The position numbers and the translations under genes were made by a program. From assembly GCA_023450335.1 (NCBI GenBank), contig JAEXHA010000082.1:21532-85531 (forward strand): DNA of 64,000 nt. The letters run 5' to 3'. The notes below the pieces were generated by a model that saw nothing but the letters and a program-made list of their open reading frames with translations, made no database searches and had not been told where the DNA came from. The stretch is from Actinomycetes bacterium. Lineage in GTDB: Bacteria > Actinomycetota > Actinomycetes > Actinomycetales > Microbacteriaceae. Positions 17,084 to 24,685 of this stretch are shown here, in pieces (position 1 is the stretch's first letter; each line of letters begins with the position of its first letter).

Positions 17084-18532
17084 ATGACTACCGCAACGAC
17101 CGCCCCGGCCACCAAGCAGGTCGCCATCAACGACATCGGATCTGCTGAGGACTTCCTGGCCGCGGTCGAAAAGACTCTGAAGTTCTTCAACGACGGCGAC
17201 CTCATCGAAGGCACCGTGGTGAAGATCGACCGCGACGAGGTTCTCCTCGACGTGGGCTACAAGACCGAGGGTGTCATCCCCTCGCGCGAGCTTTCCATCA
17301 AGCACGACGTCGACCCCAACGAGGTCGTCAAGGTCGGCGACGAGGTCGAAGCCCTCGTTCTCCAGAAGGAGGACAAGGAAGGTCGCCTCATCCTCTCCAA
17401 GAAGCGTGCGCAGTACGAGCGCGCCTGGGGCGACGTCGAGAAGATCAAGGAGAACGACGGCGTCGTGACCGGTCAGGTCATCGAGGTCGTCAAGGGCGGC
17501 CTCATCGTCGACATCGGCCTGCGCGGCTTCCTGCCCGCGTCGCTGATCGAGCTGCGCCGCGTCCGTGACCTCACGCCGTACCTCGGCCAGGAGCTCGAGG
17601 CCAAGATCCTCGAACTCGACAAGAACCGCAACAACGTCGTGCTTTCGCGCCGCGCCCTGCTCGAGCAGACGCAGTCGGAGTCGCGGTCGAACTTCCTCAA
17701 CAACCTGCACAAGGGCCAGGTCCGCAAGGGCACGGTCTCGTCGATCGTCAACTTCGGTGCGTTCGTCGACCTGGGCGGCGTGGACGGCCTCGTGCACGTC
17801 TCCGAGCTGTCGTGGAAGCACATCGAGCACGCCAGCGAGGTCGTCGAGGTCGGCCAGGAGGTCACCGTCGAGATCCTCGAGGTCGACCTGGACCGCGAGC
17901 GCGTCTCGCTGTCGCTGAAGGCGACCCAGGAGGACCCGTGGCAGGTCTTCGCCCGCACCCACGCGATCGGTCAGGTCGCACCGGGCAAGGTCACCAAGCT
18001 TGTTCCGTTCGGTGCGTTCGTGCGCGTCGCGGACGGCATCGAGGGCCTCGTGCACATCTCGGAGCTGTCGGGCAAGCACGTTGAGCTCGCCGAGCAGGTC
18101 GTGTCGGTCGGCGAAGAGGTCTTCGTCAAGATCATCGACATCGACCTCGAGCGTCGCCGCATCTCGCTGTCGCTGAAGCAGGCCAACGAGTCGGTCGACC
18201 CGTACGGCACCGAGTTCGACCCGGCCCTCTACGGTATGGCCACGGAGTACGACGAGAACGGGGAGTATAAGTACCCCGAGGGCTTCGACGCCGAGACCAA
18301 CCAGTGGAAGGAAGGCTTCGACGAGCAGCGTCTGGCCTGGGAGGCCGAGTACGCCGCCGCACAGGCACGCTGGGAGGCCCACAAGGCTCAGGTGGTCAAG
18401 GCCGCCGAGGCCGAGGCCGCTGCCCCCGCCGAGACCGGTGGATCGTCGTTCTCGAGCGACTCCGCGTCGGCCGGCACGCTGGCCGACGACGAGGCTCTCG
18501 CGGCTCTGCGCGAGAAGCTGTCGGGTCGCTGA
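17084..18532 (+). CDS. rpsA: 30S ribosomal protein S1
   Basis: 482-residue four-S1-domain protein, the usual actinobacterial length (E. coli has six domains). S1 RNA-binding domains occupy about residues 35-105, 123-190, 207-276 and 292-362; each ends with the RVSLSLK or RRISLSLK type signature. The C-terminal 100 residues are acidic and alanine-rich (AAAEAEAAAPAETGG). It binds mRNA on the 30S subunit during initiation. The ATG is preceded by AAGGAC at about 11 bases and starts MTTATTAPATK. The long structured leader and a strong terminator make it a single-gene unit. Confidence 0.97.
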   Translation: MTTATTAPATKQVAINDIGSAEDFLAAVEKTLKFFNDGDLIEGTVVKIDRDEVLLDVGYKTEGVIPSRELSIKHDVDPNEVVKVGDEVEALVLQKEDKEGRLILSKKRAQYERAWGDVEKIKENDGVVTGQVIEVVKGGLIVDIGLRGFLPASLIELRRVRDLTPYLGQELEAKILELDKNRNNVVLSRRALLEQTQSESRSNFLNNLHKGQVRKGTVSSIVNFGAFVDLGGVDGLVHVSELSWKHIEHASEVVEVGQEVTVEILEVDLDRERVSLSLKATQEDPWQVFARTHAIGQVAPGKVTKLVPFGAFVRVADGIEGLVHISELSGKHVELAEQVVSVGEEVFVKIIDIDLERRRISLSLKQANESVDPYGTEFDPALYGMATEYDENGEYKYPEGFDAETNQWKEGFDEQRLAWEAEYAAAQARWEAHKAQVVKAAEAEAAAPAETGGSSFSSDSASAGTLADDEALAALREKLSGR

Positions 18533-18548
18533 TCCCACACAGATCGGT

Positions 18549-18590
18549 CAGAACGGCCGGGACCTTCGGGTTCCGGCCGTTCTGCGTTTC
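18549..18590 (+). terminator. Strong intrinsic terminator of rpsA
   Basis: A 16-bp stem (18549-18564 with 18569-18584, one G-T wobble, arms begin CAGAACGGCC) capped by a TTCG tetraloop, followed by CGTTTC. It lies 16 bases after the rpsA stop. Confidence 0.9.
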
Positions 18591-18640
18591 GGCTCGGCAG
18601 GTGGATGCCGGGGCGCCCGGCGCGGGCCCGCGCGGCACGA

Positions 18641-18646
18641 TAGCGT
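18641..18646 (+). promoter_or_regulatory. Putative -10 box of the histidine kinase gene (leaderless)
   Basis: TAGCGT, six bases before the kinase ATG, with no ribosome site between. No -35 motif recognised. Confidence 0.45.
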
Positions 18647-18652
18647 CGTGTC

Positions 18653-20281
18653 ATGAGTGCGCGCGCGACACGGCTGCCCGACGTCGCGGCCGATCGCACC
18701 CGTGAGCGGGCGGCGGCGGTCAACCAGCTGCTGACCGGGTTCGTCACCCTCGTCTCGTGCATGGTCGTGCTCGCCATCGGCGCTGTCGGCGATACGTCTC
18801 TGTTCGTCGCCGGTGTCGCTCTCATGTTCGTGGTCACCGGACTCGCGATCATCGTGCTGTGGAACCGGTTGCCGCCGCTGGCCATCGCGGTCGTGCCGCT
18901 GGCCGACTTCCTGGCCATCACGATGCTCGAGTCCTCCACCCCCACCGTTGGGCTTGCGCTCCTCTGGGTCTTCCCGTGCCTGTGGCTGTCGTCCTCGTTC
19001 GGTGTGCGAGGCCTGGTGGCGAGCATCGTCACAGTGTCGGCCGCGATGTGGAGCACCATCGTCGCTGCCGGCTTCGAGACGTTCGAGGCCTCGTTCCTGC
19101 TCATCCCCGTCACGATGGCGGTGGTATCGGCCATCGCGTTCCTCTACGCGCGCCGGGCGGCGGCGCAGCGCATGCTGCTGAGCCGGCAGAGCACCTCGCT
19201 CAGACGCGCCGCGGACCGTGCACACCGGCAAGAGACATTCCTCACCGAGGTGCTGGATGCCGTCGACTTCGGCGTGGTGCGACTCGACCCGACCGGGGCG
19301 ACGACGCTGGCCAACGAGGCGCACGCGCGACTGCTCACCTCGTCGCACGGCGACGATCGGGGCGTCTACGCCGCCGACGGCATCACGCGACTCGCTCGCG
19401 ATGATGAGCCCGTGGCGCGTGCGGAACGCGGTGAGACGTTCGAATCGACCCTCGTCTGGTACGGCGCCCCTGGCACCTCGCGGCATGCGCTGAGCGTCAC
19501 GGCCCGCAGGCTGCAGGGCGCCGACGGAGCGTCGGCGGGCGGGCTCGTCGTCTCGCGCGACGTGACCAGCGAGGTCATGGCGCTGCGGGCTCGCGAAGAT
19601 CTCATCGCGTCGGTGTCGCACGAACTGCGGACACCATTGACGTCGATCCTGGGGTACGTCGACCTGGCCATGGAAACCGATGGGCTGCCGGCGCCGGCGC
19701 GGTCGAATCTCGAGGTGGTCGAGCGCAATGCCGAGCGCCTGCTGCGCATCGTGTCGGATCTTCTGGCCGCGGCGGCCGATGCCCGCGGCGGCACCGCGTT
19801 GACATTCCACCCCGAGCAGACAGACGTGACCGAGCTCGTCGAAGCGGCCGTCGACGCGATCACCGCGCAGGCGCGCGCCCGCGCGATCACGATCGACACC
19901 ACCGGCATCGAACCTGCGTCGGCGTGGACCGACCCACTGCGGCTGCGCCAGGTGGTCGACAACCTGCTCAGCAACGCCGTCAAGTATCACCACGAGCGCG
20001 GCCACATCGAGGTGGGCGTGACCACCGATGTCGACCACGCCTGGATCGTGGTGCGAGACGATGGGCCTGGAATCCGAGCGGAGGAGGTGCCGCTGCTGTT
20101 CGACCGGTTCTACCGTGCGGATGCCGTGCGGCACACGTCCACACACGGCAGCGGACTGGGGCTCGCGATCAGCCTCGAGATGATGAGGGCGCAGGGCGGC
20201 GATATCACTGTGCGCACCGAGGAGGGCAAGGGCAGCACCTTCGTGGTGCGGGTGCCGTTGCGTTCCGGAGAGGAAGACTGA
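18653..20281 (+). CDS. Membrane sensor histidine kinase with PAS-like domain
   Basis: 542 residues. Five or six membrane helices fill residues 22-167 with very short outside loops, so the sensor is likely intramembrane or cytosolic. A PAS-like region follows (about 195-305, FLTEVLDAVDFGVVRLDPTG). The dimerisation/phosphoacceptor box is SVSHELRTPLTSILGY with His323. The ATPase domain shows DNLLSNAVKYHH near 440, RDDGPGIRAEE near 468 and GSGLGLAISLEMM near 500. The stop overlaps the ATG of the next gene by one base. It lies convergent to an OmpR-type regulator that is the obvious candidate partner, although the pair is not in one operon. Confidence 0.93.
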   Translation: MSARATRLPDVAADRTRERAAAVNQLLTGFVTLVSCMVVLAIGAVGDTSLFVAGVALMFVVTGLAIIVLWNRLPPLAIAVVPLADFLAITMLESSTPTVGLALLWVFPCLWLSSSFGVRGLVASIVTVSAAMWSTIVAAGFETFEASFLLIPVTMAVVSAIAFLYARRAAAQRMLLSRQSTSLRRAADRAHRQETFLTEVLDAVDFGVVRLDPTGATTLANEAHARLLTSSHGDDRGVYAADGITRLARDDEPVARAERGETFESTLVWYGAPGTSRHALSVTARRLQGADGASAGGLVVSRDVTSEVMALRAREDLIASVSHELRTPLTSILGYVDLAMETDGLPAPARSNLEVVERNAERLLRIVSDLLAAAADARGGTALTFHPEQTDVTELVEAAVDAITAQARARAITIDTTGIEPASAWTDPLRLRQVVDNLLSNAVKYHHERGHIEVGVTTDVDHAWIVVRDDGPGIRAEEVPLLFDRFYRADAVRHTSTHGSGLGLAISLEMMRAQGGDITVRTEEGKGSTFVVRVPLRSGEED

Positions 20282-21459
20282 TGCAACTGGACATCCTGTC
20301 GGTGTCTGTGATGACCGCGATCGTCGTGAATGTTTCGGGTGTGCTGTTCCTGCTCGAGATGATCCTGCGCCGTGAGGAGCGTGTGGGTCGGATATGGGGG
20401 CTGTCGTTCCTCGCCGGCATGCTGACAACGGTCGCCTACGTGGTCGCGGCGCTCGACAACGAGTCGGTGTGGCCGGCGGCGGTGGGCAATGGTGCGCTCG
20501 TCGCCTCGGCGGGGTTCATGTGGATCGGATGCCGGGCCTTCAACCGCCGCTCGACGCTGGTGATGGGGGCGGTCGTCGTCGCCGGCTCGTTCCTCGTCTA
20601 CGGCGCGACGGCGCTGGCCGCCGCGGAGGGCGTCTGGGCGGGCGCCCTGCCGATGTTCGCCCTCATCGCGGTGTTCACCGGGCTGGGGTCATTCGAAGCG
20701 TTCCGAGGGGAGATGAGGCGCCACGGCACCGCGCTCGGCCTGGCGATCGTGCTCGTGCTGGTGAGCGTGTTCTACGTGGCGCGGATCATCGTGTTCGTCG
20801 GCCCAGGGCCGGAGTCACCGCTGTTCATCTCCTGGTTCGGCACCGTGACCACGAGCGCGGTGACGCTGGTGCTCACCGTGGTCGCCCTGCTCACCACGTC
20901 TGTACTGCGGGCGGAGCGCGCGCGGGTGCGGGGAGTGACGGCTGCGACCGCCCTGCAGCGTGGCGACGACGGCATCCTGCGCTCGGAATCGTTCGCGCTG
21001 ACGTTCGGGGAACTCGTGCGGCGGGCGGCGGCGCGCGGTGAAGTCGTGGGCGTGGCGGCGGTTGTGGTCGAAGAACTGGGACAGATCGCCACGGCGTTCG
21101 GAGCGGACGAGGCCTTCCGCGTGTCATCGGCGTTCCGGCGCGCGACGCGCGATGCGGCGCCGCTGCAGACGATCATCGGCGAAGGCGCCGAAGGAGAGCT
21201 GCTGGTCGCACTCACGCCGGCAGCAGAGGACGAGGCGCGAGATCTCGCGAGCGCGCTGCAGCGCGGCGCCTCAGCGGCTGCGGAGGGGGCGCGAGTCACC
21301 GTTGCGCCGATGGTGACGGTCGGCGTGGCGGTGGCATCCGGTGCCGACAGCTCGGCGGAGGAGCTGATCGGCGCCGCGCGGCGGGCGGCGTCGACCGCAG
21401 ACGATCAGCTCGGCGTGGCGGTCACCTGGACGACCCGTCAGGAGCACGTCGACCGGTAG
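20281..21459 (+). CDS. Membrane protein with degenerate GGDEF-like domain
   Basis: 392 residues, translationally coupled to the kinase (TGATG). Residues 1-215 hold about seven membrane helices. A short charged linker (LRAERARVRG) leads to a cytosolic domain of about 160 residues with the layout of a GGDEF domain: SFALTFGELVRRAAARGE, VVVEELGQIATAFG, and a terminal GVAVASGADSSAEELIGAARRA. The catalytic loop where GGDEF is expected reads GEGAEGELLVAL, so cyclase activity is unlikely. It may be a ligand-binding or partner subunit of the kinase. The last 22 bases overlap the end of the convergent response regulator gene. Confidence 0.72.
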   Translation: MQLDILSVSVMTAIVVNVSGVLFLLEMILRREERVGRIWGLSFLAGMLTTVAYVVAALDNESVWPAAVGNGALVASAGFMWIGCRAFNRRSTLVMGAVVVAGSFLVYGATALAAAEGVWAGALPMFALIAVFTGLGSFEAFRGEMRRHGTALGLAIVLVLVSVFYVARIIVFVGPGPESPLFISWFGTVTTSAVTLVLTVVALLTTSVLRAERARVRGVTAATALQRGDDGILRSESFALTFGELVRRAAARGEVVGVAAVVVEELGQIATAFGADEAFRVSSAFRRATRDAAPLQTIIGEGAEGELLVALTPAAEDEARDLASALQRGASAAAEGARVTVAPMVTVGVAVASGADSSAEELIGAARRAASTADDQLGVAVTWTTRQEHVDR

Positions 21460-22181
21460 CCGACCCCGCGCACGGTCTCGATCCATCGCGGCTGGGCGGG
21501 CGATTCGCCGAGCTTGCGGCGCAGGTTCGCGACATGCACCTCGATGGCGCGCTCGTCGTGCTCGGTGACGAAGCCCGCACCGCTCGCGCGGTCGCCGCGC
21601 AGCAGCAGCGCGAGCGACCCCTTCGAGACGACGCGGCCCTTCTGCTCGAGCAGGTCGAACAGGATGTCGAACTCGCTGCGGGTCAACTCGACCTCGGCGC
21701 CGTCGACGAGGACCAGGCGTCGAGGACCGTTCACGCGCAGCCCCTCATATTCGAGCCAGTCGTCGTCCTCCGATGCCGCGGGAGCCGCCGGCGGAGCGTC
21801 AGCGGCCACGAGGTTGCGCGGGCGTCGCAGCATCGCCTCGATGCGCGCGCGCAGCTCGCGGGGGCGGAAGGGCTTGGTGATGTAGTCGTCGGCACCGGCC
21901 TGAAGGCCCTGCAGGATGTCGATCTCTTCGGCGCGCGCAGTGAGCATGACGATGTACGTCGAGCTGAGCGTGCGGATGCGCTTCGCGGTTTCGAAGCCGT
22001 CCATGCCCGGCATACTGACGTCGAGCGTCGTCACGACCGGATCGTGCTCGCGCACGAGCTCCAGGCCCGCCTCGCCGTTGCCTGCGGAGAACGCCGTGAA
22101 ACCGGCGTTCTCCAGGACCTCGGCCAGCAGAGCGCGGATGTCCGGGTCATCCTCGATGACCACCGCGACCCGCTGCTCCAC
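21438..22181 (-). CDS. OmpR/PhoB-family response regulator
   Basis: 247 residues. Receiver domain 1-120 has the acidic pair in IEDDPDI, the phosphoacceptor Asp54 in TTLDVSMPGMDG, the Thr switch in MLTARA and the Lys in DDYITKPFRP. The C-terminal winged helix (about 150-247) contains ELTRSEFDILFDLLEQKGRVVSK and IEVHVANLRRKLGE. The GTG start was chosen because ACGGAGG lies eight bases upstream and a likely -10 box (TATCAT) lies downstream of the alternative ATG at 22271. It sits directly downstream of the TasA-like operon on the same strand and tail-to-tail with the kinase/GGDEF-like pair; control of that operon is a strong hypothesis. Confidence 0.92.
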   Translation of the reverse strand: MEQRVAVVIEDDPDIRALLAEVLENAGFTAFSAGNGEAGLELVREHDPVVTTLDVSMPGMDGFETAKRIRTLSSTYIVMLTARAEEIDILQGLQAGADDYITKPFRPRELRARIEAMLRRPRNLVAADAPPAAPAASEDDDWLEYEGLRVNGPRRLVLVDGAEVELTRSEFDILFDLLEQKGRVVSKGSLALLLRGDRASGAGFVTEHDERAIEVHVANLRRKLGESPAQPRWIETVRGVGYRSTCS

Positions 22182-22233
22182 TGGCTCAACCTCCGTCGCC
22201 CCGCCGCCCGTCGTGGGCCACGTGATCTCGGTG

Positions 22234-22239
22234 ATGATA
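22234..22239 (-). promoter_or_regulatory. Putative -10 box of the response regulator gene
   Basis: TATCAT on the minus strand, inside the 92-base gap between the second TasA-like gene and the regulator. It predicts a leader of about 45 bases that ends with the GGAGG ribosome site. If real, the regulator has its own promoter in addition to any read-through from the operon. Confidence 0.4.
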
Positions 22240-22273
22240 TCCCAGAACACACTTTGGAACGCGCGTCCCATGG

Positions 22274-22807
22274 TCACGAACCGCAGATGTTGTTGCTGTT
22301 CGCGCCGCGCTCGGCGACCGTGATCGAAAACTGCATCTGCCAGACACCACCGACGCCACGCAGGATGGGCAATTGCGTGCAGCTCCATCCGGCACTCGGC
22401 GCCGCGCTGGTCAGCTGGGTGAGGACCGATCCCTTCCAGTCGAAGCTGTCGGGGTCGGGCGTGCCGTCCGCAGTCGTGAGGTCCAGCTCGAAGGTGACGT
22501 AATGGGCGACTCCCGGGCCACTCGACGTCACGAGGTCGTATTGCACGTAGCGCGCGCCGTGGTTGCCCCAGCTGTGCCTATACGCGAGCCCCACGATCGT
22601 GCATCCTTCGATTTCGTCGCCGGTGGCGGCGTTCCGCCATGTGCAAGTTCCATGACCCGTGCTCCACGTGCCTGCCGTGGCGGTCGCGGAGACGTGTACC
22701 TGGTCGGTCCAGGCGGCTTGCGTCTGTGAGGCGGCGCCGGCGCTGACGCCGATGCCGACGACGGCCAAGGCAGCCAGGATGAGCGCGGCGATGCGTGAGC
22801 GGATCAT
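22274..22807 (-). CDS. TasA-like secreted protein 2 (alternate signal peptide, SipW-dependent type)
   Basis: 177-residue exported protein. It opens with a short basic N-terminus, a hydrophobic core (IAALILAALAVVGIGVSAGA) and an AAWTD motif at the presumed cleavage end, the hallmark of the alternate signal peptides cut by SipW-like peptidases. The mature part is beta-rich with five cysteines, including GTCTW, GCTIVG, SCTQLP and NICGS near the C-terminus, which suggests disulfides. It shares the AWTD pattern with the first gene of the operon but not its sequence. The ATG overlaps the stop of the LPXTG gene (ATGA). Probably a minor or capping surface subunit; this is inferred. Confidence 0.75.
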   Translation of the reverse strand: MIRSRIAALILAALAVVGIGVSAGAASQTQAAWTDQVHVSATATAGTWSTGHGTCTWRNAATGDEIEGCTIVGLAYRHSWGNHGARYVQYDLVTSSGPGVAHYVTFELDLTTADGTPDPDSFDWKGSVLTQLTSAAPSAGWSCTQLPILRGVGGVWQMQFSITVAERGANSNNICGS

Positions 22808-23343
22808 GATGTCGCCTCCTCTTCCTGTTCTTTGCGACGTCGTGCGATCAGAATGATGATGAAGCCGCCGATGATGGCGGCGATGGCTGCGCCGATCGCA
22901 CCTGCGGCCAGGGTGCCGCCGGTGGACGGCAGTGTGGCGTCCGCCTCGACGAATGTCAGGGTGCCGCTCGCAGCTGCGGCGGCTCCCTGAGCGAGGTCAT
23001 CCGGCATGCGGGTGGTGGTCACCAGGGTGTGGGTACCGGATGCCAGGGTGCTGCCGGTCAGGTCATCCCACTCGGTGCACTCGTTGCCGGTGCACAGTGC
23101 GACGGTCCAGTCGGCATCGGCCCCGGTCGTCGACCAGTCGGTCGCAGCCACACGCGCGCGCACCGGGATGGTGAACGGCTGGGTCGACGAGCGGGTCTCG
23201 CCGGGCAGCATCTGCTGGTGGCTGACCTCGACCGGCAGCGCGACGGTGGTGGGGGCCGGCATGGCCAGGCCGACGGCGAGAACGGTGCCGACGATCATCG
23301 CCGGCACCACGGCGGCCAGCGTCTGACGAATGCGTGTGCTCAT
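22804..23343 (-). CDS. LPXTG-anchored surface protein
   Basis: 179 residues. An N-terminal hydrophobic export signal (about residues 8-30), a beta-rich ectodomain with a possible disulfide (CTGNEC, Cys84/Cys89), then a complete cell-wall sorting signal: LPSTG at 138-142, hydrophobic segment 145-167 and RRRK at 168-171. A sortase elsewhere in the genome should attach it to peptidoglycan. Its start overlaps the stop of the peptidase gene and its stop overlaps the start of the second TasA-like gene, so all three are translationally coupled. It is a good candidate for the wall anchor of a TasA-type assembly. Confidence 0.82.
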   Translation of the reverse strand: MSTRIRQTLAAVVPAMIVGTVLAVGLAMPAPTTVALPVEVSHQQMLPGETRSSTQPFTIPVRARVAATDWSTTGADADWTVALCTGNECTEWDDLTGSTLASGTHTLVTTTRMPDDLAQGAAAAASGTLTFVEADATLPSTGGTLAAGAIGAAIAAIIGGFIIILIARRRKEQEEEATS

Positions 23344-23867
23344 CAGTGCACCGCCGCGGCGCGGGGCGCCCGCGGGCGGGGCGCGGCAGGGATCAGAAGG
23401 GACAGGCCGAGCAGTGAGCCGAGCCCGATGAGAAGGGGGACGGCCACGGCGGGCGTGGTCATCTGGGTGACGACCGTGCCCATGCCGGCCAGCTGCCAGG
23501 TGGGCTTCCAGACGGATGCGCCGACGGTGTAGTCGAGGGCGTCGGAGAACTCGTTGTTGTCGCCCTTCATCGCGATCTGGAACTGACCAGGCGTGGTCTC
23601 GGTGATCGTCTCGATGCGGTGGGTGACCAGCGCGTCGGTGAATTCTGACGGGAGGCTGACGACATCGCCGACCTCGAGGTCAGCGGAGTCGGCCTTTGTC
23701 GCGACGAGAAGGTCGCCGGTCATGATGCCGGGCTCCATCGAGCCCGAGACGACCACGAGCGGCTTGATGAGGCCGGCGGTGGTCGCACCCCAGACGGCGC
23801 CGCAGACGATGCCGATGGCGGCGAGCGCCCACAGCAGGCCGACGGAGAGGCGGCGGAGGAGCTGCAT
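23343..23867 (-). CDS. sipW: SipW-type signal peptidase I
   Basis: 174-residue membrane peptidase of the archaeal/ER-like (SipW) branch of signal peptidase I. The first membrane helix is at about residues 8-30. The catalytic serine lies in VVSGSMEPG (Ser43) and the general base is histidine, VTHRI (His83), instead of the lysine of LepB. The KGDNNEFSDAL box near residue 100 and a C-terminal membrane helix (about 140-160) complete the family pattern. It sits between two substrates with alternate signal peptides, so it is probably their dedicated processing enzyme. Its stop overlaps the next ATG by one base. Confidence 0.92.
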   Translation of the reverse strand: MQLLRRLSVGLLWALAAIGIVCGAVWGATTAGLIKPLVVVSGSMEPGIMTGDLLVATKADSADLEVGDVVSLPSEFTDALVTHRIETITETTPGQFQIAMKGDNNEFSDALDYTVGASVWKPTWQLAGMGTVVTQMTTPAVAVPLLIGLGSLLGLSLLIPAAPRPRAPRAAAVH

Positions 23868-23913
23868 GGCGATTCCTTGTCTGGGATGGAGGGATTGGGG
23901 CGGTGGATGTGGA

Positions 23914-23950
23914 CCGACGGCAGGACGCGGGGGGAGCGTCCTGCCGTCGG
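23914..23950 (-). terminator. Intercistronic hairpin between the TasA-like gene and sipW
   Basis: A perfect 14-bp stem (CCGACGGCAGGACG with CGTCCTGCCGTCGG) with a nine-base loop. It begins 7 bases after the first TasA-like stop and 46 bases before the sipW ATG. There is no T-run. It could be a partial terminator or an mRNA-stabilising element that gives excess main subunit over peptidase and anchor. Confidence 0.75.
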
Positions 23951-23956
23951 AGATGG

Positions 23957-24520
23957 TCAGCCGGCGGTTGCGGTGCCGGCGACGGTGACGATGATGGTCG
24001 CCTTCGCACCCTGGTTGGCGGCATCCCAGTCGGCCGGAGTCGTCACGGTCAGCTTGAATGCATCACTTGCTCCACCGGCCAGGGTCGGAGTGGTGTCGGT
24101 GAATGCCACGCCTGGCACGGTCTCGAACCCGTTGACGGCCTCGTTGACCAATTCGTAGGAGTAGTTGAGGTTCGCGCTGACGGTGCTGTCGTTCAAGATG
24201 GACAGATCGATGGTCCGGGTCTCGCCGGGGAGGAGGTTGGCGAGTTTGGACGCCGGGATGACCAGCTCAATGGCGTCCTTGTTGTCGCTCTCCTTCCAGT
24301 CGGTGTCGCTGGGGTCGGCGCCGATGGCGCCCTGCAGGTTGAACGTGGCAGCCTGGGCGTCGGCCGAGAAGAAGACGTTGTCGGTCCACGCGGCGCTGGT
24401 GGCCGCCGCGCCGATGCCGCCGACGGCGAGCGCGGCGAGCGTGAACGCGATGATGGGGCGCTTCTTGTCCTTGCGCGGCTCCTCAGCTGTGACGTCGGGG
24501 GTGGTGTTGTTGTCGATCAT
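23957..24520 (-). CDS. TasA/camelysin-like surface protein 1 (alternate signal peptide)
   Basis: 187 residues. A charged N-terminal extension (DKKRP) leads into the hydrophobic core IIAFTLAALAVGGIGAAATS and then AAWTD, the alternate signal peptide associated with SipW processing. The mature domain (about residues 50-187) is beta-rich, without cysteine, and resembles TasA/CalY: residues such as LLPGETRTIDLSILNDST followed by NLNYSYEL. First gene of the operon and cut off from the rest by a strong hairpin, so it is probably the abundant subunit of a fibre or surface layer. AGAGG lies 10 bases before the ATG. Confidence 0.8.
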   Translation of the reverse strand: MIDNNTTPDVTAEEPRKDKKRPIIAFTLAALAVGGIGAAATSAAWTDNVFFSADAQAATFNLQGAIGADPSDTDWKESDNKDAIELVIPASKLANLLPGETRTIDLSILNDSTVSANLNYSYELVNEAVNGFETVPGVAFTDTTPTLAGGASDAFKLTVTTPADWDAANQGAKATIIVTVAGTATAG

Positions 24521-24570
24521 GATGTGACCTCTGAAACTCGGGGTTACGCCGGGGTGTTGGCCCCGATCCG

Positions 24571-24588
24571 GTCACCGATTTCGGTGAC
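24571..24588. promoter_or_regulatory. Perfect palindrome upstream of the TasA-like operon
   Basis: GTCACCGA-TT-TCGGTGAC: two 8-bp perfect arms around TT, 51 bases before the operon's first ATG. It may be a repressor operator, or a hairpin in the 5' leader if the promoter lies further upstream near the 11-bp repeats. Confidence 0.55.
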
Positions 24589-24609
24589 ACTTCGAAGGTA
24601 CGAGCGGGC

Positions 24610-24660
24610 CCTCAGCCCCTCCCCAAGCGATCCTCAAGGCCGCCTCAGGTTCGGCTCATG
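24610..24660. promoter_or_regulatory. Five heptamers at 11-bp spacing (OmpR-type binding array)
   Basis: Read on the plus strand: CCTCAGC (24610), CCCCAAG (24621), CCTCAAG (24632), CCTCAGG (24643) and the weaker GCTCATG (24654), each exactly 11 bp apart. One helical turn between direct repeats is the classic footprint of OmpR/PhoB-family regulators. The array lies between the TasA-like operon (leftward) and coaE (rightward), and an OmpR-type regulator gene follows the operon. Binding is inferred. Confidence 0.6.
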
Positions 24661-24685
24661 ATTGCCCGCGTGGCACGATGAACCC

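Noticed and set aside
20281..21459. Active diguanylate cyclase
   Set aside because: The loop where GGDEF should be reads EGAEGELL and lacks the catalytic acidic residues.
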